DNA of 64,000 nucleotides. Origin: Thomasclavelia sp. GTDB lineage: Bacteria > Bacillota_I > Bacilli_A > Erysipelotrichales > Coprobacillaceae. The notes under the pieces were generated by a model. It was not told the DNA's origin and made no database searches. It saw only the letters and a program-made list of their open reading frames with translations. The position numbers and the translations under genes are program-made. The stretch covers positions 62,001 to 126,000 of the forward strand of contig JAQVWN010000004.1 of the NCBI GenBank assembly GCA_028749475.1, in the 5' to 3' direction. Below, piece after piece: positions 55,412 through 61,800 of this stretch (within the stretch, counting starts at the first letter, position 1; each line of letters starts with the position of its first letter).

Positions 55412-55912
55412 ATGAAAGCAATTCTATATACATCAAATACTGGAACTACTAAAGAATATGCTACGATGTTGGGTAATATTTTAGATTTACCAGTGTATGA
55501 TATTAAGGAAGTAAAAAACTTAGAAAATGGTGATGATATCATTTATCTAGGTTGGATTATGGCTAGTAGTGTTAAAGGTTATAAAAAAATTAAATCTAAA
55601 TTTAATGTAAAAGCATTAGTTGGTGTTGGTATGGGCGGTAATGGTTCCCAACTTAAAGAAATAAGAGAAAAGAACAAGGTGGATGAAAGCATACCCGTAT
55701 TTAGTCTTCAAGGTGGATTTGATATTAATAAACTACATGGAGTTTACAAGTTTATGATGAATACAATGGTTAAAACAGCTGGTAAAGCTTTAGCTAATAA
55801 AACTGATCGAACTAAAGATGAAGAGGATATGTATCAAATGATGCTTCATGGTGGTTCAAAGGTGTCTAAAGAAAACCTAACAGATATTATTAACTGGTAT
55901 CATAGTTTATAA
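55412..55912 (+). CDS. Flavodoxin-domain protein, TetR regulon
   Basis: A 166-residue cytosolic flavodoxin-like protein. FMN phosphate loop TSNTGTT (residues 7-13), then DIIYLGWIMASSVKGYKK and VGVGMGGNGS for the isoalloxazine-facing loops. The C-terminal third (about 118-166) is not typical of short electron-carrier flavodoxins and resembles HemG-like flavodoxin-domain proteins. AGGAGG precedes the ATG. It shares the TetR-controlled promoter with the membrane protein upstream. A partner role with the radical SAM enzyme of the same regulon (electron donor) is inference. Confidence 0.78.
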   Translation: MKAILYTSNTGTTKEYATMLGNILDLPVYDIKEVKNLENGDDIIYLGWIMASSVKGYKKIKSKFNVKALVGVGMGGNGSQLKEIREKNKVDESIPVFSLQGGFDINKLHGVYKFMMNTMVKTAGKALANKTDRTKDEEDMYQMMLHGGSKVSKENLTDIINWYHSL

Positions 55913-55969
55913 ATTTAAGTTTTTACATAAGATCAATAATGATTAGTATTAAAATAAGGGAGATCGACT

Positions 55970-56299
55970 ATGAATAAAATGATTGGATATTGTGGACTAA
56001 ATTGTAGGGAATGTGAAGCCTACAAAGCTACAATTAATAATGATGAAAAAATGAAAGAAAAAGTGGCCAAAGAATGGGCAAAACTTAATAATGCTCCTAT
56101 AACCTCAGATATGATTAACTGTTTAGGATGTAAGGGGGATGGTCCTAAAACACCTTTTTGCGAGAGTATTTGTGAGATTCGTAGGTGTGCAGTAAGTAAA
56201 GAATATGATAGTTGCGGTCAATGTAATCGCAAGGATACCTGCGAAAAACTTAAACCAATTATTAACTCTCAACCAAAAGTATTAGATAATCTAAAATAA
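55970..56299 (+). CDS. DUF3795-family cysteine-rich protein
   Basis: A 109-residue protein with at least ten cysteines: MIGYCGLNCRECEAYK at the start, NCLGCKGDG, CESICEIRRCAV and CGQCNRKDTCEKL. This spacing is that of DUF3795, a probable zinc- or Fe-S-binding small protein common in anaerobes; function unknown. GGGAG precedes the ATG. It may be the third gene of the TetR-controlled operon or use a weak promoter in the 57-base gap. A tight GAAA-loop terminator overlaps its stop. Confidence 0.82.
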   Translation: MNKMIGYCGLNCRECEAYKATINNDEKMKEKVAKEWAKLNNAPITSDMINCLGCKGDGPKTPFCESICEIRRCAVSKEYDSCGQCNRKDTCEKLKPIINSQPKVLDNLK

Positions 56300-56327
56300 T
56301 AACTATCGAAAGATAGTTATTTTTATT
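56298..56327 (+). terminator. Terminator after the DUF3795 gene
   Basis: Stem AATAACTATC / GATAGTTATT with a GAAA tetraloop and T-rich tail. Confidence 0.9.
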
Positions 56328-56344
56328 GCAAAAGATTTAAACAG

Positions 56345-56388
56345 TGTTATACTTTATTTAGATAGTTAGACAATTATCTAATTATCTA
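56345..56388 (+). promoter_or_regulatory. Promoter and ArsR-type operator of the arsR-sdpI operon
   Basis: Extended -10 TGT-TATACT (56345-56353), then the imperfect dyad AGATAGTTAG-N8-CTAATTATCT (56360-56387) covering the start point. This placement fits autorepression by the ArsR-like protein encoded next. Confidence 0.65.
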
Positions 56389-56400
56389 AGGAGGTAATAT

Positions 56401-56664
56401 ATGGGTGATGTATTTAAAGCATTAAGTGATCCGACTAGAAGAAAAATTCTAGAATTATTAAAAGAGAGACCAATGAATGCAGGTGAAATAGCTGATTGTT
56501 TTAAAATGACCAAACCATCAATATCTAATCATCTAATGATTCTTAAATCTTGTGATTTAGTTGTAACTGAAAGACAAGGTCAAAATATTATCTATCATTT
56601 AAATAGTACAGTCTTACAAGATATGATTCAGTGGTTATATAAATTTAAAAGAGGAGAAGAGTAA
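56401..56664 (+). CDS. ArsR-family autorepressor (SdpR-like)
   Basis: An 87-residue winged-helix repressor: VFKALSDPTRRKILELL at the start, recognition region MTKPSISNHLMILKSC, wing TERQGQNIIYHLN. It lacks the Cys metal pair of metal-sensing ArsR proteins (only Cys in ADCF and KSCDL) and is directly coupled to an SdpI-like protein, as in the B. subtilis sdpRI pair. AAGGAGG precedes the ATG. A dyad over the promoter suggests autoregulation. Confidence 0.88.
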   Translation: MGDVFKALSDPTRRKILELLKERPMNAGEIADCFKMTKPSISNHLMILKSCDLVVTERQGQNIIYHLNSTVLQDMIQWLYKFKRGEE

Positions 56665-56665
56665 A

Positions 56666-57301
56666 ATGAAAAATAAAATTTATCAAGTTTGTTTATGGAT
56701 TAGTACAATTATTCTAATTTTGGTTTTATTGTCTTTAATGCCTAGCAAGGTTCCTGTTCATTGGGATACAAATGGAAATACGCAAATGGGAAGTAAATAC
56801 TTTATGATTATTATTTATTTACTACCACTTTTAATCTATTACGGAATGGAATTTACTAAAAAAATAGATCCGAAAAGAAAAAAACTAGAAATGAATAAAA
56901 AGAATTATGAAATGCTTAAAATAATAGTATCTGGTTTCTTTGTAGTAATTGAAGTCTTTGTAACATACATGATATTTAATCCTCATTTAAAGATTCAAAG
57001 TGCCATTTTATTAATTGTTGGATTGTTACTTGTATTACTAGGTAATTATATTCCTCGTGTACCTCAAAACTACATGTTAGGAATTAAAACGCCATGGGGA
57101 TATGATAATGAAGTAGTATGGAATAAAACTCAAAGAGTAGGAGGATATTCTTTTGTTGTTATTGGAATCTTATTAATGTTTTCAATCTTTTTACCTGAAA
57201 CTATGGCCATGATATTATTAATAGCTTTACTAGTTATTGATATAATTGGAGTAACAATCTATTCATATCTGGTTTATAAAAAAGAAACATCTGTCAAATA
57301 A
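56666..57301 (+). CDS. SdpI-family immunity/signal membrane protein (DUF1648 + SdpI)
   Basis: A 211-residue membrane protein with about six helices. The N-terminal DUF1648 motif LMPSKVPVHWDTNGNTQMGSK (shown in part, about 25-45) and a C-terminal SdpI domain (LLLVLLGNYIPRVPQNYMLGIKTPW, shown in part, about 122-150). In B. subtilis SdpI protects against the SDP cannibalism peptide and sequesters SdpR at the membrane. It begins 1 base after the repressor stop. No sdpABC toxin genes are present, so it may act as stand-alone immunity against foreign peptides. Confidence 0.86.
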   Translation: MKNKIYQVCLWISTIILILVLLSLMPSKVPVHWDTNGNTQMGSKYFMIIIYLLPLLIYYGMEFTKKIDPKRKKLEMNKKNYEMLKIIVSGFFVVIEVFVTYMIFNPHLKIQSAILLIVGLLLVLLGNYIPRVPQNYMLGIKTPWGYDNEVVWNKTQRVGGYSFVVIGILLMFSIFLPETMAMILLIALLVIDIIGVTIYSYLVYKKETSVK

Positions 57302-57317
57302 TGATAGATGTTTTTAA
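57286..57317 (+). terminator. Terminator of the arsR-sdpI operon
   Basis: Stem AACATCTGTCA / TGATAGATGTT with one G-T pair, AATAA loop and T-rich tail. It overlaps the stop codon. Confidence 0.82.
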
Positions 57318-57378
57318 TATTAAAATTGCAACTATCTTAATAATATAGGTTATAATATAAAAGAAAGAAGGTATGAAT

Positions 57379-57996
57379 ATGAAAGTATTAATTATTAATG
57401 GTAGTCCTCATCCTAAAGGAAATACTCAAATTGCTCTTGATGAAATGAAAAAGGTCTTTGATCAAGAAGGAATTGAAACAATAGAAATGAATATTGGTTC
57501 AAAAGCTATTAGAGGTTGTATTGCTTGTAGAACATGCGCTAAAACAGGTAAATGTGTTTTTGATGATGAAGTAAATGAAGCTGCCAAAGCCTTTGAAGAA
57601 TGTGAAGGTTTAGTAGTTGGTACACCAGTATACTATGGATCAGCTAACTCAACATTAGTATCTTTTTTAACTAGACTATTCTTTAGTTCAAACTTTGATA
57701 AGACAATGAAAGTTGGAGCTAGTGCAGTGGTTGCTAGAAGAGGTGGTATTTCAGCTACTTATGATGAACTAAATAAATTCTTTGCGATTTCAGGAATGCC
57801 AATAGCTTCTAGTCAATATTGGAACGCTATTCATGGTCGAGAAATAGGTGAAGTCATGAAAGATGAAGAAGGATTACAATGTATGAGAGTCCTTGCAAGA
57901 AACATGTCATTTCTTATGAAGAGCATTCATGATGGTAAAGAAAAATATGGTTTACCAGATAAGGAAGAACCCGTTAGAACTAATTTTATTAGATGA
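57379..57996 (+). CDS. NADPH-dependent FMN reductase-like flavoprotein with compact Cys motif
   Basis: A 205-residue flavodoxin-fold protein: FMN loop NGSPHPKGNTQIAL (8-21), then CIACRTCAKTGKC (Cys47, 50, 53, 59: CX2CX2CX5C) and GTPVYYGSANSTLVSFLTR. The Cys pattern resembles that of iron-sulfur flavoproteins, so a [4Fe-4S] cluster is possible, although many relatives are simple reductases. The start at 57379 is set by AGAAGG 7 bases before it; an ATG at 57373 is too close to that site. Followed by small genes for an ABM-type and a FakA-like protein. Confidence 0.85.
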   Translation: MKVLIINGSPHPKGNTQIALDEMKKVFDQEGIETIEMNIGSKAIRGCIACRTCAKTGKCVFDDEVNEAAKAFEECEGLVVGTPVYYGSANSTLVSFLTRLFFSSNFDKTMKVGASAVVARRGGISATYDELNKFFAISGMPIASSQYWNAIHGREIGEVMKDEEGLQCMRVLARNMSFLMKSIHDGKEKYGLPDKEEPVRTNFIR

Positions 57997-58036
57997 TGAT
58001 TATTGAATCTAATTAGATTTATATGGAGGTATTATA

Positions 58037-58366
58037 ATGAGCATCGTAGTAAATATTTATTATACAGGAAAAAATGGTAGTGCTAGAAAATTTGTTGATG
58101 AAATGGTTTCTAGTCAAACAGTCCAAAAGATAAGAGCAGAAGAAGGTAATGAAAGATATGAATATTTTATGCCTTTAGGTAATCAAGAAACAGTATTATT
58201 AATTGATGCTTGGAAAGACCAAGAATCAATCGATAAACATCATGCTTCTAGCATGATGGATACTATTACAAAACTAAGAAATAAATATGATTTACATATG
58301 AAAGTAGAAAGATATATTTCTGATGAAGAAATGCCAAATACTGATAAAGAATTTATAAGAACTTAA
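58037..58366 (+). CDS. Antibiotic biosynthesis monooxygenase (ABM)-domain protein
   Basis: A 109-residue dimeric ferredoxin-like-fold protein. IVVNIYYTGKNGSARKFVDEM, RYEYFMPLGNQETVLLIDAWKDQESIDKHHAS and MDTITKLRNKYDL (each shown in part) follow the ABM pattern (strand, helix, EYF strand, W-x-x-x-x-x-HH). Such proteins are heme-degrading or quinone-handling oxygenases in some species and unassigned in most. GGAGG precedes the ATG. Co-transcribed with the next gene (10-base gap). Confidence 0.8.
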   Translation: MSIVVNIYYTGKNGSARKFVDEMVSSQTVQKIRAEEGNERYEYFMPLGNQETVLLIDAWKDQESIDKHHASSMMDTITKLRNKYDLHMKVERYISDEEMPNTDKEFIRT

Positions 58367-58376
58367 GGAGAGAAGA

Positions 58377-58628
58377 ATGTTAGAATTCAAATATGATACT
58401 CAATTATTAATTGAAGGAAAAGACTTAGATGAAGATAAAATAAATGAATATTTTACTTCCAACTTTAAAGGAGATTGTTTACTAGCAGTTGGCGATGATG
58501 AACTAATAAAAATTCATTTTCATACCAATGAACCATGGCAAGTGCTAGAATATTGTTCAACATTAGGAGAGATTTACGATATCGTAATAGAAGATATGGA
58601 TCGTCAATCTAGAGGCTTAAAAGGATAA
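58377..58628 (+). CDS. Stand-alone FakA/YloV-type central-domain protein
   Basis: An 83-residue protein resembling the middle domain of the fatty-acid kinase FakA (YloV): FKYDTQLLIEGKDLDEDKI, GDCLLAVGDDELIKIHFHTNEP, VLEYCSTLGEIYDIVIEDM (FakA has GDSLVVVGDDDLVKVHVHTNNP and IKIENM). There is no kinase (Dak2) domain next to it. A small detached domain of this type is known in clostridial genomes, annotated as DAK-kinase-like; role unknown. AAGGAG precedes the ATG. It ends in a strong terminator. Confidence 0.75.
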   Translation: MLEFKYDTQLLIEGKDLDEDKINEYFTSNFKGDCLLAVGDDELIKIHFHTNEPWQVLEYCSTLGEIYDIVIEDMDRQSRGLKG

Positions 58629-58657
58629 ATGGAAGAATAAATTTCTTCCATTTTTTA
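58627..58657 (+). terminator. Terminator after the FakA-like gene
   Basis: Stem AAATGGAAGAA / TTCTTCCATTT with a TAAAT loop and T run. Confidence 0.9.
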
Positions 58658-58664
58658 TTATTAA

Positions 58665-58687
58665 ACTAACTTTTTATAAAAGTTAGT
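58665..58687 (+). promoter_or_regulatory. Palindrome upstream of the GNAT gene
   Basis: ACTAACTTT-TTATA-AAAGTTAGT, a near-perfect dyad about 33 bases before the GNAT ATG. Operator or hairpin; the binder is unknown. Confidence 0.35.
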
Positions 58688-58719
58688 GATAAAATAATCA
58701 GTAATATAGAGGTAATAAT

Positions 58720-59241
58720 ATGAAACTAATAAAGGCTAAACAAACAATGTATCAGGATATCATCAATCTTTATGAAGATATTATTGTAAATACTCCAACC
58801 ATGAATGAATATGGAAGATGGAAAAAAGATCTTTATCCGACAAAAGAAATTATTAAAGAATACTTAGATAATGATTCTTTATATGTAGTATTAGATAATA
58901 ATAAAATAATTGCTGGTGTAGGATTAACGATGTTTCAAACTGAAGAATATCATAATATTAAATGGGATAAAGAGTTAAAAGATAATGAAGTATTAGTGGT
59001 TCATATTTTAGGTATATCTCCTAAGCATCAAAACCAAGGACTAGCTTCTACTATTATTGATGACATTAAACTAGTCGCAAAAGAAAACAAAATGAAAGCT
59101 ATTCGTTTAGATGCTTTAGAATCTAATAAACCAGCTCATCATGTATATTTAAACAATGGCTTTAAGTATCATGGCCTACAAAACTTATATGCTTGTAATG
59201 TTGGCGATACTAATTTTTATTATTTTGAATATCTATTATAA
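58720..59241 (+). CDS. GNAT-family N-acetyltransferase
   Basis: A 173-residue acetyltransferase. The acetyl-CoA loop region VLVVHILGISPKHQNQGLASTIIDDI (shown in part, about 89-114; the Q-N-Q-G-L-A segment is motif A) and the late LDALESNKPAHHVYLNNGFKYHG match the GNAT fold. Substrate unknown. GAGGT precedes the ATG. Transcribed alone upstream of the bce-type regulator gene. Confidence 0.85.
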   Translation: MKLIKAKQTMYQDIINLYEDIIVNTPTMNEYGRWKKDLYPTKEIIKEYLDNDSLYVVLDNNKIIAGVGLTMFQTEEYHNIKWDKELKDNEVLVVHILGISPKHQNQGLASTIIDDIKLVAKENKMKAIRLDALESNKPAHHVYLNNGFKYHGLQNLYACNVGDTNFYYFEYLL

Positions 59242-59262
59242 ATAATTATATTTATCAATATA

Positions 59263-59280
59263 TGATATACTTATAACATG
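59263..59280 (+). promoter_or_regulatory. Extended -10 promoter giving a probable leaderless response-regulator mRNA
   Basis: TGA-TATACT (59263-59271) ends 6 bases before the ATG at 59278, and there is no Shine-Dalgarno sequence. The expected start point coincides with the A of ATG. Confidence 0.6.
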
Positions 59281-59940
59281 GATAAGATATTAATAATTGA
59301 AGATGAAAAGAAACTAAGAGATGAACTTAAAATCTATTTAGAAAATAGTAATTATGAAGTAATTACTATTGAATCATTTGATAATGTTTTAAATCAAATG
59401 ATAAGTATAGAATGTGATTTAATTCTTTTAGATTTATCATTACCTAATGTTTCAGGAGAACAATTATGTTTAGACTATCGTCATCAAAAAGATACTCCGA
59501 TAATTATTCTTACAAGTAAGAATGATGAAATGGTAGAACTATTAACTATTAAATATGGAGCTGATGATTTTATTGCTAAACCTTATAATCCTTTAATTTT
59601 AGTTGCTAGAATTGAAAATCTTTTAAAGAGAGTTAATAAAAACACAACCACTATTAACTATCAAGAAATGACAGTTAATGTCTCTAGAAGTGTCATTACT
59701 AAAGATAATAAAGATATTGAACTATCCAAAAATGAAATGAGAATTCTCTATTATTTACTTACTAATAAAGGAAAGATAGTTTCTAGAAATAAAATCATGG
59801 ACTACCTATGGGATAGTGATATGTTTGTCGATGATAATACACTAACAGTTAATATCAATCGTTTAAGAAACAAACTAGCTGATTTAGGCTACCCGGATAT
59901 TATTATTACTAAAAGATCGCAAGGATATATAATAGAATGA
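59278..59940 (+). CDS. OmpR-family response regulator, BceR-like
   Basis: A 220-residue two-component regulator. Receiver domain about 1-115 with the phospho-acceptor Asp52 (LLDLSLP), Thr in ILTSK and Lys in FIAKPYNP; winged-helix DNA-binding domain about 125-220 (LSKNEMRILYYLL, RNKIMDYLWDSD, LTVNINRLRNKL, TKRSQGYII). Pairing with a short intramembrane-sensing kinase and a Bce-type ABC transporter places it in the BceR group. No ribosome-binding site; the mRNA is probably leaderless. It overlaps the kinase gene by 4 bases. Confidence 0.9.
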   Translation: MDKILIIEDEKKLRDELKIYLENSNYEVITIESFDNVLNQMISIECDLILLDLSLPNVSGEQLCLDYRHQKDTPIIILTSKNDEMVELLTIKYGADDFIAKPYNPLILVARIENLLKRVNKNTTTINYQEMTVNVSRSVITKDNKDIELSKNEMRILYYLLTNKGKIVSRNKIMDYLWDSDMFVDDNTLTVNINRLRNKLADLGYPDIIITKRSQGYIIE

Positions 59941-60941
59941 AACTAAAAGATTATTTAAAATATAATATATTTATTCTTATAGTTTTTATTTTAGGGCTTA
60001 GTTTCTGTGATGTTTTTTTAAGTGTTTATATGGTTGATTCTTTATTACTTATTTATCTTAATCTAATAGTTATTGGAATCGCAATAGCTATTATTTTATA
60101 TGATTATTATCGTCGTAAAAACTATTATAAGAAAGTTCAAGAAAATCTAGATGATTTAGAAATCAAGTATTTACTAGGTAACCTAGTAACTAAACCAGAG
60201 TTTATAGATGGCTTAATTATGTATAATATTTTAAAAACGATTACTAAAGATACTAATAGTTATATATCTAGTATCTCTTATAATCAAAAAGAATTCATTG
60301 AATATTTAGAAGCTTGGGTGCACGAAATAAAGACTCCACTGGCTAGTGCTAATTTAGTTATTAGTAATAATCATAGTGAAGTAGTTGATAGTATTGAAGA
60401 AGAGTTAATTAAGATTGATAACTTTGTTGAACAAATTCTATATTATGTTCGTAGTGGTTCAGTTGAAAAAGATTATTTAATTAAAAGTATTAACTTAAAA
60501 GAAGTAATCTCAACTTCTTTAAAACTAAATAAGAAAGAATTATTAAGTAAACATTTTAGAATTGAATTATTTGAAGAAGATGTCTTTGTAAGAAGTGATA
60601 GTAAATGGTTGCTATTTATTATTAATCAAATTATAAGTAATTCTTTAAAATATACTAAGGATAATCCAGTCTTATCTTTTAAAACAATACATAATAAAAA
60701 TCAAATTATCTTAGAAATAACCGATAATGGAGTAGGAATAAAAGAAGAAGATTTACCAAGAGTATTTGATAAAGGATTTACTGGTAATAATGGGCGAGTT
60801 AAAACAAAGGCTACCGGAATTGGTCTTTATATTTGTAAGGAGTTAGTAAAGAAATTAAATCATGAAATAATAGTTGAATCTAAAGAAGGAGAGTATACAA
60901 CAGTTAAACTTATCTTCCCACTAATAAATAGAAATCTTTAA
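59937..60941 (+). CDS. Intramembrane-sensing histidine kinase, BceS-like
   Basis: A 334-residue sensor kinase. Two membrane helices (about 8-29 and 36-55) joined by only a few residues, so it has no real sensor domain, which is typical of BceS kinases that sense through their ABC partner. The phospho-acceptor His129 is in WVHEIKTPLA. The ATPase domain has N-box NQIISNSLKYT, G1 ITDNGVGI and G2 KATGIGLYI. Translationally coupled to the regulator by ATGA. It should sense flux through the BceAB-like transporter downstream. Confidence 0.9.
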   Translation: MKLKDYLKYNIFILIVFILGLSFCDVFLSVYMVDSLLLIYLNLIVIGIAIAIILYDYYRRKNYYKKVQENLDDLEIKYLLGNLVTKPEFIDGLIMYNILKTITKDTNSYISSISYNQKEFIEYLEAWVHEIKTPLASANLVISNNHSEVVDSIEEELIKIDNFVEQILYYVRSGSVEKDYLIKSINLKEVISTSLKLNKKELLSKHFRIELFEEDVFVRSDSKWLLFIINQIISNSLKYTKDNPVLSFKTIHNKNQIILEITDNGVGIKEEDLPRVFDKGFTGNNGRVKTKATGIGLYICKELVKKLNHEIIVESKEGEYTTVKLIFPLINRNL

Positions 60942-60943
60942 TT

Positions 60944-60975
60944 ACAATAACCTTACAAAACTGTAAGGTTATTGT
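60944..60975. promoter_or_regulatory. 14-bp perfect inverted repeat between bceS- and bceA-like genes
   Basis: ACAATAACCTTACA-AAAC-TGTAAGGTTATTGT. It lacks a T run, so it is either a weak terminator for the kinase gene or the response-regulator binding site for the transporter promoter about 60 bases upstream of the ABC gene. Confidence 0.5.
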
Positions 60976-61032
60976 TAGTTAAAGAAATGGTTGAAATAAT
61001 AAATAAAAATATAATGATGTTGAGGTGAAAAT

Positions 61033-61800
61033 ATGAAAACAATTTTAGATGTTCAACAAGTAGAGAAGTACTATGGTAAGAAGGGAGCTCTTACTAAAGC
61101 TTTAGACAACCTTTCATTTAGTGTCCAAGAAGGAGAGTTTGTAGCTATGATGGGAGCTAGTGGTAGTGGGAAAACCACATTACTTAACTGTGTCTCTTCT
61201 ATTGATAGTGTCACTAAAGGAAGAATTCTAGTTAATAATCTTGATATCACAACTTTAAGAGGAAAGAAACTAACTAAGTATCGTTCAGAAGAATTAGGTT
61301 TTGTCTTCCAAGATTTTAATTTATTAGATACATTAACTAACTTTGAAAACATTGCTTTAGCACTAACTATTCAAAGAGTTAAACCAAAACTAATAGATGA
61401 TCGAGTTAATAAAATCGCCAAAGACTTAGATATTTTAGATATCTTAAGTAAATATCCATATGAATGTTCAGGTGGGCAAAAACAAAGAGTAGCTTGTGCA
61501 AGAGCACTTGTTACTAATCCAACTCTTGTTTTAGCTGACGAACCAACTGGAGCCCTTGATAGTAAGAATGCCAGAATGTTGATGGAAAGTTTAGAAGACT
61601 TAAATCAAAAACTTAAAGCTACTATCTTAATGGTTACTCATGATCCATTTAGTGCAAGTTATGCTAATCGTATTATTTTCTTAAAAGATGGAAAAATCTT
61701 TAATGAAATTAATCGTGGTACTAAAACCAACAAACAATTATTAGATGAAATATTAAGTGTTCAATCTTTACTTGGTGGTGATTTAGATGAACATATTTAA
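61033..61800 (+). CDS. ABC transporter ATP-binding protein, BceA-like
   Basis: A 255-residue MacB/BceA-type ATPase. Walker A GASGSGKTTL (about 41-50), Q-loop FVFQDFNLLDT, signature CSGGQKQRVAC, Walker B LVLADEPTGALD, H-loop VTHDPF. It powers the large FtsX-type permease encoded next; such transporters remove bacitracin, lantibiotics or other peptides from lipid II or undecaprenyl targets. GAGGTGA precedes the ATG. It overlaps the permease gene by 14 bases. Confidence 0.94.
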   Translation: MKTILDVQQVEKYYGKKGALTKALDNLSFSVQEGEFVAMMGASGSGKTTLLNCVSSIDSVTKGRILVNNLDITTLRGKKLTKYRSEELGFVFQDFNLLDTLTNFENIALALTIQRVKPKLIDDRVNKIAKDLDILDILSKYPYECSGGQKQRVACARALVTNPTLVLADEPTGALDSKNARMLMESLEDLNQKLKATILMVTHDPFSASYANRIIFLKDGKIFNEINRGTKTNKQLLDEILSVQSLLGGDLDEHI

